DNA of 64,000 bases from Metaphire vulgaris (GCA_018105865.1 CM030866.1:4622951-4686950), one strand, 5' to 3'; positions 23,997 to 37,309 are shown, counted from the first letter of the stretch. Notes: generated by a model not told the origin, from the letters alone. Numbers and translations: made by a program.

Positions 23997-24470
23997 CAAC
24001 TTCTATAGCGCCACTATCATAATGCCCAGGAGGGCAATAAGGAACTTATATAGCGCCGCTTTTATTTTCTACGTAGAGGCGCTCCCGGCCATAGAGTCGT
24101 TTGGTGAGAAAATGAGACTTTTAGCCTTGACAATGTGACGCTTCTGCGTATTATGAAGTGGCGCTATAGAAGTTTAAGATACGATTATATTAGTATGAGC
24201 CTAGTGTGGGGGCAAGAAGAGTGGGGTAGATGGAGAGAACCCATTCCAAAGATAGAGGATCCAATCACTCTGGATGACCGACGACGTTGTGTGACAGTGG
24301 TACGCGATCTAGACGGACATACACACGGTCAACATGGCTGCATGTCCTACCGTCTAACTGTCTGTCTGTCTGTATGTATGTATGTCTATCTGCCAGTGGT
24401 ATTTTAAACTTTGTTTATTGATGATTTGAGGCATCGTCGTAAATTCGTAATCGTCATCATCATCTCATTT

Positions 24471-24493
24471 TTATCATCATCATCATCATCATT

Positions 24494-24534
<41 letters not shown>

Positions 24535-24536
24535 TT
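24471..24536. repeat. (CAT)n microsatellite
   Basis: About 21 CAT units with one interruption, in a receptor intron about 80 bases downstream of a splice donor on the minus strand. Confidence 0.95.
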
Positions 24537-24611
24537 TATTTGTCACGTGTGTTCTTTTCACCCCGCCCCCCACCCACCCAAAGAGAGTAATCATTGAGGG
24601 GTATTTCCTAC

Positions 24612-24961
24612 CAGGCCTTTCGGTGCATTTCGTCGGAAGAACGCCTTGCACGATTCGCACGAAATGGCGTCGAAGTTGAACCCGAGCGCCTTGTCTCCAC
24701 ACACTCCGCACACCTTTTCCTCTTTGCACTTTCGACTCCTGCAGCCGCCGCCGCCGCCGCCGCCCGCACTCGCCTGAGATGAGTCGGCGGAGGAGCCATC
24801 CAGGGGCACCACTCCTCCCCCGCAGAACCCGCCAAGGACACCTTCCGAGTCCATCTTCAACCCTCCAACGAATTCGTGCTGGTGCTGGTGGTGATGGTGG
24901 TGGAATCCATTGACAACCGGAGGCTGGTAGCCATAGTAACCGTTGTCCGCTATTCGGATAC
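24612..24961 (-). CDS. NR1J/HR96-like nuclear receptor, exon with first zinc finger
   Basis: The exon follows the acceptor TTCTTCTTGCACCGCTCGCAG (24982-24962) and ends at CTG/GTAGGA. It encodes a disordered N-terminal region with a His/Gln-rich patch and seven consecutive glycines. CKEEKVCGVCGDKALGFNFD and AISCESCKAFFRRNAPKGL follow. The cysteines fit C-x2-C-x13-C-x2-C. The P-box ESCKA is the mark of HR96, DAF-12 and NHR-8; VDR and PXR have EGCKG. An ATG at 24854-24852 (MDSEGVLGG) could be an internal or alternative start, but the open frame and good acceptor upstream suggest the coding region continues into an earlier exon. After joining, 10 residues lie between FFRR and the next finger Cys, where related receptors that I know have 9. 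Confidence 0.93.
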
Positions 24962-25257
24962 CTGCGAGCGGTGCAAGAAGAACGTTCGTTTAGAAATTAG
25001 CACTCGACGCCGTAGAAATTATTGCATTCGTATTTGTCGCTAGCAAGAGGCAAATCGCACCGAGTGGGGTGCGAACCAAGCCCCGTTTCTTACGTTCTCG
25101 CGGCGCCACTTAAATGCGAAATATCGACGCATGATGAATAGCAGAGATGATCGAACCGATAAAGCAGAGAGGACTGTCATTAATTGTCTGGTCGAATGTC
25201 TTACCGGTTGTCGGTCTGTCTGTCTGGTTGCCAATGGCATTTAAACATTCTATATGC

Positions 25258-25276
25258 AGAGAGAGAGAGAGAGAGG

Positions 25277-25308
<32 letters not shown>

Positions 25309-25345
25309 AAGAGTGAGAGAGACAGACAGACAGACAGTGTGTGAG

Positions 25346-25386
<41 letters not shown>

Positions 25387-25418
25387 CATAGATAGACAGA
25401 GAAAGAGAGAGTGTGTGT

Positions 25419-25449
<31 letters not shown>
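25258..25449. repeat. (GA)n, (GACA)n and (GATA)n compound microsatellite
   Basis: GA array, short GACA, then about 14 GATA units (25346-25386), then GA/GACA again. The surroundings (24990-25785) contain no exon that I can identify. Confidence 0.93.
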
Positions 25450-25450
<1 letters not shown>

Positions 25451-25785
25451 CAGAGAGACCTAGGTTTAACGTGACGTAAGGTTATTAATGGGAACAGACT
25501 TAGTGTACAATATATTTAGCAAATTGAAAATAGACCCGTGAGCGAATCAACTCTAAATCAGAGCCTGGTCACTTCTAGAGCCGCACTCACAGTTACTTCT
25601 GACCCCCCCCCTCCTCAAAAATTCGCTCTCTTGGTAGACAGAACTAATAATAGCCATGACGTCACTTTCCAAAACCACTCTATTCAGCCCCTGCCACAGT
25701 TAAAGCGCTCTTGTCAGCATCGGTTCTAGTTCCGGGTATACATTTAGCAAACGAGTGAGCACATTTTGCCGAATTGTGGTAACTT

Positions 25786-25953
25786 CAGGGATATTTTTGC
25801 ACCCCTTATATCACCCCCCCCCCAATCTGATACCGACACCCCTAACACCCCCCAATCTGAGAGTCGGGTGACGTTTTTTGCTTGTCAAACTTTTAGGGCA
25901 GGGTAACTTCAGAAAATACCAACCCCCCACTTGATAAGCCTAGAAATAACCCT
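25786..25953. mobile_element. hAT-like element, CAGGGATATTTTTGC ends
   Basis: Left CAGGGATATTTTTGC and right GCCTAGAAATAACCCTG are the inverted ends of the 49754/60540 family, here in opposite orientation. Flanks GGTAACTT and GGTGGCTT agree at 6 of 8. The shared core is at 25869-25886 in reverse. Confidence 0.82.
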
Positions 25954-26118
25954 GGGTGGCTTCATTGGAGCCTCTGTTGAAAACTAATACGATTGCTATT
26001 ACATAGGCCAGATAGTCGTTTAATTAAAGAATGAGAGTGTCCATAGACGATCCATAAAACCTCGAGTCTAAAGTGACAATTAATACCAGCACATTTCGTC
26101 GAAAAATCAACAAGTCAG

Positions 26119-26197
26119 TTAACCCCTTAACTGGGGATCCCGGATATATCCGTCCATTTTACATCGAGTTACAGTTAAATGACGGTTAAGGGGTTAA
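26119..26197. mobile_element. 79-bp TTAA palindromic element (piggyBac-like), copy 1
   Basis: TTAACCCCTTAACTGG at the left and CGGTTAAGGGGTTAA at the right are inverted, with TTAA at both outer ends. The interior (CCGGATATATCCGTCC, TTACAGTTAAAT) is shared with the other copies. TTAA target plus a CCC-initial end is the piggyBac pattern; the superfamily is inferred. Confidence 0.82.
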
Positions 26198-26515
26198 AAC
26201 AGTCGCTGTATAGTTATGCTTTCTTGTTTCTCAAGTTACCGTTAGCCGTCAAACAAGAAAGAGATCATGACGCTGATTTTGGCTTTCTATTCTACTGGTT
26301 TCTGAGTTTCTTCTAAACTCACATCCGGCTTTTAGCCCCACCCCTCACCCCTACCCCCACCATACAATACATCACACTAGTTCAAAGGTTCAACAAAAAA
26401 CCAATATTGCACTCAGTACACATTCAACGAATACAGCCATCAATATACATGTAATGAAATTAAAACATAATACGCCGGTACATTAGCGTAGGGAACAGGA
26501 ACAGGGGTGCCAAAA

Positions 26516-26516
<1 letters not shown>
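26198..26516. other. non-coding
   Basis: AT-rich sequence with C-rich patches; nothing nameable. Confidence 0.4.

Positions 26517-26552
<36 letters not shown>
26517..26552. repeat. (TA)n microsatellite, left part
   Basis: Pure TA tract that ends where the 26553-26768 element begins; TA resumes immediately after that element. Confidence 0.92.
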
Positions 26553-26556
<4 letters not shown>

Positions 26557-26768
26557 AGGCGTCATTTGGAGAGGGGCTGAGGGGCCGTGCCCCAAGGAAA
26601 TGAAAATATTAATTTATAATGTATTAATGTGCAAAAAATGCCAAAAATATTTAAAATTTGCAAATTTTCCAACATTGGCCCTAAAATTTGCCAAAATTTG
26701 TGAAAAATTTGTGAAAAAAATGTTCTCGCCCCCAAGAACATTGTGAAATGAGTCAAATGACGCCACTG
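26553..26768. mobile_element. short element inserted in a TA array
   Basis: AAGAGGCGTCATTTGG at the left and CAAATGACGCCACTG at the right are inverted, related to the CAGTGGCG families. The AT-rich body is non-coding. It splits the TA array into 26517-26552 and 26769 onward. Confidence 0.7.
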
Positions 26769-26850
26769 ATATATATATATATATATGTATATGTATATAT
26801 ATGTGTATATATATGTTTATATATGTGTATGTGTGTGTCTGTGTGTGTGA
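26769..26850. repeat. (TA)n/(TG)n microsatellite, right part
   Basis: TA units become TATG and TGTG. 26851-27540 holds no gene; a CTC run lies at 27051-27075. Confidence 0.9.
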
Positions 26851-27540
26851 TTTACGCATGGAAATCAGCTAAAGTTAGACTATTGCATTAGGGTCGAGAA
26901 CTTCGAATGATTGTCTAATATAATAGACTTGTTTATCTGCAAACAGAGGCATCCTTGATGCGCCTGGATTCTTTGCCTCCCTCTTTATTACTTCTCAGTC
27001 TCAGCAGCCGAAGAGCGGCCAAGCATACCCCTTCCCCACCTGCCACCTCCCTCCTCCTCCTCCTCCTCCTCCTCTCCAACCCCTATCTCTCGTTTACGCA
27101 ATTTATGACAGGTCCGCCTATACGGGAAATGAATCAACGGAGGACCATTCGCCTGGGCGCTCGTTATAGCCGCTCAGTCATCGTATTATTACTGTATTAT
27201 ACTCGACGATGCAATGCGAGACTCTTTAGGTAGCGAAATACAGGGCAGATCATGAATTTACGCCATCGATTAATTAACAAGGAAACCCTAAGAACGAAAC
27301 ACAGAGGTTGAATAAGAAGGGCAGTGTTTTATGACTTTTATCCAGGCCTGTAAGGGGGAGATTCCCATTCCCCCACCCCCAAAAAACCCCTCAAAATCTC
27401 CCTCCTAAAAAGTCAGCAGTGACACAATTTTTTGCATTGAACTACGTATCTCCCGCACCAGCCAAGTAATTTCAAGTAATTGTCCCCCTCAAAGGTTTGG
27501 AGGCTGGATACAAAAAAACGAATAAGGGACCCCATGCTAT

Positions 27541-27541
27541 T

Positions 27542-27639
<98 letters not shown>
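27541..27639. repeat. (AAT)n microsatellite
   Basis: About 33 pure AAT units. 27640-28984 is GC-mixed non-coding sequence with a GCGCCATTT-type core at about 28279 and a short GT run at 28498-28515. Confidence 0.96.
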
Positions 27640-27640
<1 letters not shown>

Positions 27641-28984
27641 TTCAGGCCCCTTTTCCCGACGCTACTGTGATATATTTGCCTTCGGCTATAGCTATCTTTG
27701 AAAGCCCCGGACAGAGAACACCCATCGACAATCTTTTGGCTTCAAGTCCACAATAGACCCCCTCAGCGAATCCTCCCGTAGAATGGACGTAGAGGTCCGA
27801 TCTGCAACAGTCCCCTCGTCGTTTCTTTGAGGTATGGGGGCCGCGACAGATCAAGATTAAGGCGGGTGAGTGAGTGGAGGGAGAGTGGGAGGGGGCACAA
27901 TAAGACCGGAACAAGCGAGTCCTAATACGGACGGCGCATGATCGCAACGGAATCAATTGTCCGGATGGGGTTGCAGGGATCGGAATCAATCAGGCAGAAC
28001 GGATCAGTAAGCGAAGCGGCGGCGGTCGGTCCGGGTGGGGGGAGGGGCGGGGTGAGGGCGAGGGGAAACAGCACCGGGCAAGCCATCGAGACACCGCGCC
28101 CCCCGGCAAATATAATTCTAATTGAAAGAAATTCCTCGAACGAATCAAGGCAGACTCGCCGATTTGCTTTTCCGCGTTCTCGGGGAACCGTCCCACCCCG
28201 TTCCCACCCCATCCCGGATCACGCACTGCATGCAAAGCCGGCGAACAAAGCACACACACACGAGCGGTAATTTATTTAGCGCCATTTTACGAGCATGAGA
28301 AAAAGATTTTTCAAGCAGATAGCGGAATATCTCCTGAAAATCTCCGCGCTCAATTGGTCGGAAGAGGAGGAGTAGGGGGGGGGAGGGAGAGAGAGGGGGG
28401 CTGGTTCTGCCTTCCGAATCGAATGGACGATAACTCATATAGAGAAACGGACATCGGACATAAATCATGAACATTATACTGGTATTTACACTGATCGGTG
28501 TGTGTGTGTGTGCGTGTGATCGACCAGTTAGTTTTAGGACTGTAAAATGATTGTGAAATTAATGGCCCGTACATGCGCGACCGCAGTTGGGCCAATTACT
28601 CTTTCCGGAAGAGAGATTTAATTCGCGCAGTGGTGGTAACGTCAGCCGTTCAAATGCTCGCGCCATTTGCCGCGAAGCCTCGTTAATACATTTCCAATGC
28701 AGATGTACAGCGGTCAGAGTCAACGCGCCGGCTTAAACTCGAGCCTTCGCGTAACTATTTCGAGATTCTGTCCATAATTCTTCTTGGCTCAAAGTGGAGT
28801 CAAATCTGAAATCGTGTTTCAGGGAGAATAAATGACGAAAATTTACCCCCTCACTCCCACCCCACCCTTCCCCAACTTGTAGCATGACAGATGTACTCAA
28901 TTTGACATCAGCTCAGTTACGAATTTTGGATATAGGAGGGACAATTATTAATACGAGCGAATAGTACACAGCACAGACCATATA

Positions 28985-29787
28985 TACACGGTGATCACGA
29001 AAATCGGAACCCCCTAGATTAATGAATATAACTCAACGAAAAGTCAAGTAATATTCAACAAAGTTGTAGTACGTGTACTTTAGATAGTTCTAATGATATT
29101 CCACTCATAGTTTGTGTTCAAACGGTCCGCCATTTGCTGCAATACACGCACGAAGACGCCTACGCAATTGCTTGAATGACGCATCTATGATGGCTTGATC
29201 AATCTCGTCCCACACTTGCATGATGCGTTGTCACAGGTCCTCAATATCACGGACTTTCGTACGGTGAACGCGTTCCTGCATAATACTCCAAATTTTATAA
29301 TCCACCGGATTCAAATCCGGGCTGTTGGGTGGCCAGAGAGTAGGCGGAATGAAGTCCAGCGTTTCGTTACCTAACAGTTCAACTGTCTCTCGAGCTCTGT
29401 GTGCCGGTGCGCCGTCCTGTTGGAATGTGTAATAATCTGAGAAAGTTCGGGTGTCCGGCAGCAGTCCCTGAATCAGTAGAACGTCTCTGTAATACTCTCC
29501 GTTAACTTTCACCCCCGGCTCGACGAAGTGAATAGCTGTACGACCGAGTGCTGAAACACCAACTGATACAATTAAGGACTTAGTGAAAGTCGGACGAGTA
29601 CGCAGAAGACGAGCGCCAGTGATGTTCTTCTTTCTTGTACCAGCTGCAGCGTAGAGGCGAAATATTTTTTGAGGATCGAGACTGCCTCCTAGGCCTACTA
29701 TAATTAAAATTTCAGCATGATTGGTCGAAAGGTTGTTAAGTTATACGCATTAATCTAGGGGGTCCCGATTTTCGTGATCACGGTGGA
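28985..29787 (-). mobile_element. Tc1/mariner-type element, internally deleted, with intact terminal repeats
   Basis: Both ends carry inverted repeats. The left begins TACACGGTGATCACG and continues AAAATCGGAACCCCCTAG; the right end is its near-perfect inverse, ending CGTGATCACGGTGGA. TA lies outside each end (28983-28984 and 29788-29789), the classic target duplication. The 803-bp length is well below the roughly 1.3-1.6 kb of an autonomous copy. Confidence 0.93.
29100..29700 (-). pseudogene. Tc1/mariner transposase relic (C-terminal DDE part)
   Basis: Reading right to left, the frame gives KNITGARLLR, RPTFTKSLIVSVGVSALGRT, then FQQDGAPAH (second catalytic Asp of the DDE triad) and PPNSPDLNPVDYKIW (third acidic residue). 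TGA at 29231-29233 interrupts it; the frame stays open beyond (QRIMQVWDEIDQAI and on), so the stop probably arose from CGA by one C-to-T change. The N-terminal DNA-binding region is deleted. Transposase of this kind cuts and pastes at TA. This copy cannot encode an active enzyme. Confidence 0.88.
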
Positions 29788-31014
<1,227 letters not shown>

Positions 31015-31679
31015 GTGTGCACTGAAAATATCCGAAACATCCGGCTGATGCTGCTGCTGCGGCAGTTGAAAAAGCTGAAGAGAGATTCCTCGAGAGATGA
31101 CAACAATACGCACGAATCACATCCGAACAACACTCGATGCTACACACAGTGGGTCGGACAGCTGCTCGCGAGGGATGTCACCGGGTACAAAGACTACATA
31201 GATCCTCTCTCTCTGTCTCTCTCTGTCTCTCTCTGTCTCTCTCTGTCTCTCTCTGTCTCTCTCTCTCTGTCTGACTGTCTGTCTGTCTCTCTCTCAAACT
31301 CAAACGCACTAAATACTATTGTGTACTCGGTATGATCCGAAGCTGGCGCACCATAAATTAGAAGGATCAGTGCGGCGAAAATTGTCATCCGTACCCGGAA
31401 TAACTATCGACTTCTTCGCGTTCGAAACGGTGCAGAAATCTCGGGCCGTTAAGCAACCACGGACGAGAGCGCCAGAGTATGATTGAGCAAAACGCACCGG
31501 GTAAACTGTTGTCGTGTTCGACGGAGTTTCCCCATTTGAGAAGAAAATTGCCGAAGAAACGAAAAGACAAAATATCTCAAATAGTTTTTAATCCTTTGAT
31601 TATTAGAAGGCGCCGGGTTAAACACAGGAATCGACGTTGAAATCTATGAAAGTTTAACAACGAGAAATAGGATAAAATA

Positions 31680-31849
31680 CAGTAATACTTCGTTATAGCG
31701 TATACTTAGCGGGTCTGTAAAATCGAGTACGTTACATCGGAGGTACGTTATATTCAATGCGATCCAATACGGTAGCGCATCACACGGGACCGTACATTGC
31801 GGTACCCAGTATATGTCATAGCCGAATCCGTTATAACGAAATTCTACTG
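31680..31849. mobile_element. pogo/Tigger-like short element, copy 1
   Basis: CAGTAATACTTCGTTATAGCG at the left is inverted as CGTTATAACGAAATTCTACTG at the right. TA precedes the left end; TT follows the right end, so one base of the TA duplication has changed. The 170-bp body has no coding capacity. Confidence 0.82.
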
Positions 31850-31916
31850 TTGAAGGATATAGGAGTGACAGTGATTTTCAAAATATGAGAAATCCGACTA
31901 GGTCACTTAACATACA

Positions 31917-32042
<126 letters not shown>

Positions 32043-32586
32043 GTTAGTACTGCTGCTACTACTATAAATAAATCAGGAACAATTTAGCAACGCAAGCAAC
32101 CACAGTGCTACATAAAATAAATAAAAAAGAATAGAATGCATAGAAGTGTCATAGAAGGAGCTCAGTGTTAAATTCCTAATTACGGCTGAAGCAGTCGAGT
32201 TGAGCATAAGATTTCATATATACATATTTTAAAACTTGCTAAGCTGAGTGTGAAAATCACATCATTTAGTTCGTCAGTTGACAGTCAAAACAAACCAAAT
32301 AGGGACTGTTGCATCAGACTGGATACGGTGCAAAGGCTACGCATTGGTTTCGCCTTACTGCGTTGTTATCTGGACGGTGATTTATGGCCATCTGGTGACG
32401 AGAATAGGAAGCAGACATAAGCTACAATAGTAAAATCTATAGCGGAAGTATGTGCATCCGTTGTCGCTGACGTAGCAATAATATTACATAGCAAACGAAG
32501 AAGAACATGAAGAAGAACATGAAGAAGCAGGATGAAGAACAAGAATAAGAACAAGAAGGATAAGAACAAGAAGCAGCAATGCCGTC

Positions 32587-32652
<66 letters not shown>
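32587..32652. repeat. (ATT)n microsatellite
   Basis: About 22 pure units. The flanking GAAGAACAAGAA run (32500-32575) is a related degenerate array. 32042-32586 and 32653-33015 hold no gene. Confidence 0.95.
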
Positions 32653-33015
32653 CTGACAATTTATATAGCCCTATGACAAGGCCTAAGCCTAAATCAAGAG
32701 TGCTTCACAAAGTCTAGGCTTTAACTTTCAGTTGGGTCTTCTTATCTCTTCAATAATTTATAATTAGCGATAGATTAAGATTATAAACTGGTGTACAGTG
32801 ATGTGGACTCCAGCACAAACTACTCTGCCATCTGCCCAAAAAATTTGCCAGCCGCCGCCGCTATATCAATTACACGTTAAACTACAAGGAGCGCCCCAAC
32901 CAAAAAAAACAATTCCAAGCATCCGACATTTTGCCCCGCCCTCGACCGAGCCGCTGATTTATGTAGAGCGCCATTTCTGATTGACGGAATACTCGAGAAA
33001 TAACAGCGGGCGAAA

Positions 33016-33130
33016 AGAAGAAGAAGAAGAAGAAGAAGAAGAAGAAGAAGAAGAAGAAGAAGAAGAAGAAGAAGAAGAAGAAGAAGAAGAAGAAGAAGAA
33101 GAAGAAGAAGAAGAAGAAGAAGAAGAAGAA
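33016..33130. repeat. pure (GAA)n, about 38 units
   Basis: An uninterrupted GAA/TTC tract of about 115 bases. The poly-Phe open frame on the minus strand is not a gene. Pure GAA of this length is known to form triplex DNA. Confidence 0.97.
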
Positions 33131-33780
33131 GGGGAAAAAGCCCCGAGATCTCAATAAATAGCGGCTGGAGTGGCTAGTGCACCGAGCGAACCCGTCGGGC
33201 GCACGTACCCCCCCCTGGTCCTCCCCCCCATAAAGGCACCACTTGAAACGAGGGCGGCCGCTCTTGCAAGAACAAGAACGCGAAGGAAATACGCGCGCGG
33301 GCGGGCGGGCGAGCGAGCGACAGTTGTTTACAGCAGACGATAAGAAGAGTTTCGAGCCAGATTGGCCATAAACCGCCCCGTGTGAACGCAGCCTGACAAT
33401 TAGACGGGTACGGTCAAACGCTTAGAGAGAGCCGCTTCGCGCCCCAAAACCATCGCGCAGTCTGATCAGAGCTTAAGAGTATTTAGAAAATCGTCCGACG
33501 CAGAATCGGAAAACTTCGAAGCAGCGCAGTCTTAACAAATCAAAATGACCAATCTGTTCCGCTGCCTACCTGCCTGCTCAGTGTGAACGCAGCATTATGT
33601 TGAAGAAATAATAATACTAATACTACTACTAATAATAATTTTTAAAAATAGTATGTTTACCCATCAATTTGTTCAAATAATGGTTCTGTTGCGTAATCTC
33701 ATTCTGTGCCCATTTTATCATCTAACAGGATTATTCCTGAAATCATCTTCTCTGTCTTCTCTTTCTAATTATCTAATAAT
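33131..33780. other. non-coding, GC-rich at first
   Basis: 33170-33330 is CpG-rich with GGGC and GAGC short repeats. No exon recognised. Confidence 0.4.
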
Positions 33781-33781
33781 C

Positions 33782-33832
<51 letters not shown>
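33781..33832. repeat. (AAT)n microsatellite
   Basis: Pure ATA/AAT units. A second array of the same type is at 34178-34240. Confidence 0.95.
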
Positions 33833-33833
<1 letters not shown>

Positions 33834-34176
33834 GATATTATATAGTAATAATGAAAATAATAACAAACTATAATAAAATTAAAAATAATAAAATTATAAC
33901 AAATAAACTGCTCGCAGAATTTTGTTAGCTGTCTGTCGAGCAGACGGTCAAATGTTAAGACTATAGGAGTATCCAGAACAATCTCTATGGTCACTGATCT
34001 ATGCCCACCAGCAAGAAATCTGCGTCTGCCATTGGCGTCTATTAATAGACAACAATGGTTTCTATGGTTTCTGCCCACCAGTGGGCGGAGCAACCGGACC
34101 TTGTTGGTAAACACTGGATACCCCTATTACCGATAGTTAAAGAATCACTGCCAAACGACTAGCTTCTGTTAGATGA

Positions 34177-34177
<1 letters not shown>

Positions 34178-34240
<63 letters not shown>
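34178..34240. repeat. (AAT)n microsatellite
   Basis: About 21 pure units. Just after it, GTGTGCCGAAAAAACCGAGG (about 34295) and CCTCGGTTTCTTC (about 34439) may be the inverted ends of a decayed short element, and a solitary TAGGTACGCCACGG end lies near 34521. Confidence 0.9.
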
Positions 34241-34241
<1 letters not shown>

Positions 34242-35020
34242 AGATGTACGCATAGTTTTAAAAACAATGTCTGTCTACAGTCTGGCATGTCGGGTGTGCC
34301 GAAAAAACCGAGGCCATTTAAAGTAGCATATTAACAAATCTTTAATTAAACATATCGTGACGTTTTGTTGATAAAAAAAATTAAACTACAAATGCGCCGT
34401 TCCTGCTTCTACAGATGCGAACTGCTAAAAATCAGTTTCCTCGGTTTCTTCTCTTTCTACGTAGCTTTTGGCCCCCTACCCTTCAAGTAGAGCCCAGGGG
34501 GGCACCTGTCCTTCCTATCCTAGGTACGCCACGGTATTTGAACGAACTCGTCTGCCGTTTTCCAATCACCGTTTAGATCCAGTAGTTTACAACTGAATTT
34601 ACGAAGAGGTCACGTGATCGAACCAGAGTTCATAAAGGCCAGAAAGCGGGGTGGGTAATGGTTTCGAACGCGAAAAGCATAAGTCACCAGCAGACAACGG
34701 CAGCAAGTACATGTACTTATTCCTCCTCTCCACTTCCTCATTCCTATTTCCTCCTCCTCCTCCTCCTCATCCAAAGAAATCAGCGATTGGGACTAATGGC
34801 AAATTGACGTGTTTCGTTGGCACTCGCTTTGCCTGTGAAGTTGCGAACCCAGCTATATATACTCCGTATCGTCGTCGTCAACACTGTCATTCATATACGA
34901 CCTGCGGAATGACAGACCGCGTTGTCAGTACTTCGCTCGTCATGCATCGATCGTGACGCTCTAAGCACCCCTCCCCTCCCCCTTCCCACCCTCAAACCCC
35001 CAACCCCCCGGCTCCATTCG

Positions 35021-35192
35021 CAGTGTTTAATCTAGACTCCTGGACTCCGGGGGAAACTGAAAAAGCCGGGGGGAGAACTGACAAAGCCGGGGGGGATTCT
35101 GCTAGGGGCCGCCGTTAGTCCATGTAGTATTCCAAAATTTCCGGGGGGAAAGGGGCAATTTTTCCCCCGGAAACGGCCTAGATTAAACACTG
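35021..35192. mobile_element. hAT-like element, CAGTGTTTAATCTAG family
   Basis: CAGTGTTTAATCTAG and CTAGATTAAACACTG are perfect inverted ends. CATTCG lies directly outside both, within a likely 8-bp duplication whose outer bases differ. The interior (GGACTCCGGGGGAAA, CCAAAATTTCCGGGGGG) matches 20687 and 37310. Confidence 0.88.
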
Positions 35193-36989
35193 CATTCGCC
35201 GCAATAATGCAGTCACAAAGACATCGCGTATATATCCGCGTATATATCCGTGTAATGATCTGTAATCGCTTCGGCCGGCCGAAATGAACGCGGGACGACC
35301 GCGGACTAACTCGACGCCTCTCCGGAGGAGGCGGACGACGGCGCCGTATCCTTAACCTATACAGATATTTATAATCTGGTTAACGCTACGTCCAGCCGCG
35401 GGCAAACAAGATCTAATAACGAACAAGAAATAGATTTCTATTATCGGTTTAGTATGTACGCACGTGGACGAAATAAGTCGTAAGACGATCCTAAGAGACA
35501 GTGTTGCTGCTATAGCGTTACGGCAAGACTCATTTGAGTGGTAATTGCTAGTAAATTGAAAACCATCGATTCGTCTATGACTCCATTCGATGCGGCTTTC
35601 CCCTCGATTCGTTAATTTACCTTTCTGGCAGCGGCGCTCTTACGCGAGCCGGTAACAAAAGTTACGCTGTAACGCGTAATTAAGACGTTAATAGCAAAAG
35701 GATTTTGCATCAACTCGCGAAGCAGGCTCTAGCTTAGAGTGTAGACGACGTTAACTAATCAAGAAAAAGTTGTCGACACTTCATTCAATGTATCGTTTTT
35801 TATACTACAAGTGGTTAATATCGTCTTACGAGGAAACTTTAAACTGTCAAGATTTACGTACTTACTGGAGCGATTGCATTACAGCGCAAGTTGTCAGACG
35901 TCGAGACAGTTATACAAGTAAAATTGACGGACAAATCTGTTTGAGGTTTCTGATGGACGATTGACCAACATTATTCCATTTATGAGACCGCTATATAAAT
36001 TGTCCCTTACACAACCCGCTAGGTAAGTACGTAAGCAAGTAAGTAAGTAAGTAAGAAAAACTAAATTTCTATAGCGCTGCCCGAAAGTTTGACGCAGATT
36101 TGTACCGGCTTATTCACGAGCGCTCAATCTGGGTAAACTCCATATAGTCCATAATCTGTAGTCCGTGATGGTCAAGGTTGTAGATCCAGGTATTTCTTAA
36201 AGAACATTCGCAAAGTAGCGCCATAAAAGTAACAGCAAACTACTATCACTATTATGACGAACTACGATAATTACAGTCAGAATTACGCCCAGTATTACGG
36301 GGCCGTAAAAGTCGGCGTAATATCTTAACTTACCGGTACCGGCGCCTAAAGGAAATCCCGTTCAATTTTAGCGAACATGTATAAAACGGGACTCTCAAGC
36401 TATTAAGGCGCGTACACTGCACTATCTACCTGATTTAGAAAACAACGAGATAATAGCGGCAAAAGCAGGCATACATTAAATAAAAGCCCACTTTCTCTTC
36501 GTCTGAAAACAGCAAAACACTCGACCACTGTAAACCTGAAAACACTGTCGCGTTCATCTCAGCGTTACATTTCGACCACACAGTGAGTCGATAGTACCCT
36601 CGTCTAAGATAAACACTCAAACACAATACCTAAATGACTTAGTTGTCGGTCCGACGGTGTCACCCTGGGCACGGTCTATGCCCTGGGTCAGCAAATTACT
36701 TAAATACGCCGGACTATGGCGCAGTTAAAACTCACCGAGTCAGTTATAATTACCTACGATCGTATTAAGCCGTACTAAGTAAATTGACTATAATAGCATT
36801 ACAGCGCCGCCCAAGCTCCGTCGAACACTGTTGTAGGTGGCCCCGTATTAGTTTGTCCCACCCAGGAGATTACGGAGCTAGAAGAGGCTTTCTTAATACG
36901 TCCGGGTTGGCCCTATTTTGGGGCCAAATGTGAAACAAGGAATAACTTTTGAAGTGCTTCTCAAGTTGTTTGAATTTTCTAAACTACTA
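35193..36989. other. non-coding with inverted GCGCTATA cores
   Basis: CGCTATATAAATTG (about 35989) and AATTTCTATAGCG (about 36062) face each other across a GTAAGTAAGTAAG run. I see no gene. Confidence 0.45.
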
Positions 36990-37008
36990 CTACTATTACT
37001 ATTACTAT

Positions 37009-37095
<87 letters not shown>

Positions 37096-37097
37096 GA
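36990..37097. repeat. (ACT)n then (AAT)n microsatellite
   Basis: TAC/CTA units switch to AAT at about 37058. Same pair of motifs as 31917-32041 on the opposite strand. Confidence 0.95.
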
Positions 37098-37309
37098 GAA
37101 GGCAAAGAGGCGATTCTGCTCGAATCTAAGTCTGGATCTAGTGACGTCATGAAATGGCGGAAAGAGTGAGTGACGTCAGAGCTAAGACAGAAATCTGCAA
37201 AGAGAAGCAACACTGGCGACATCTCTCTGTATAATTCCGTCGTAAAAACTTCTGCTGATGATAATAAATTGTATTATCTACCTGATTTATAGAAAACAAC
37301 GCAAGAAAT

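Larger units (their letters stand above)
23814..24611 (-). other. nuclear receptor intron between the two zinc-finger exons
   Basis: Bounded by CTG/GTAGGA and GTCGCTAAG. The intron carries an (ATCA)n/(CTCA)n array (23884-23996), two GCGCTATA cores in inverted orientation (24007, 24052), one direct (24162), and a (CAT)n array (24471-24536). Confidence 0.85.

Noticed and set aside
27325..27540. Possible further CAGTGTTTTA-type element
   Set aside because: A left end resembling CAGTGTTTTATG exists at about 27324, but no matching right end or target duplication could be found.
34289..34455. Mariner-like element with CCGAAAAAACCGAGG ends
   Set aside because: The two ends match only partly and no TA borders line up; noted within the neighbouring repeat entry only.
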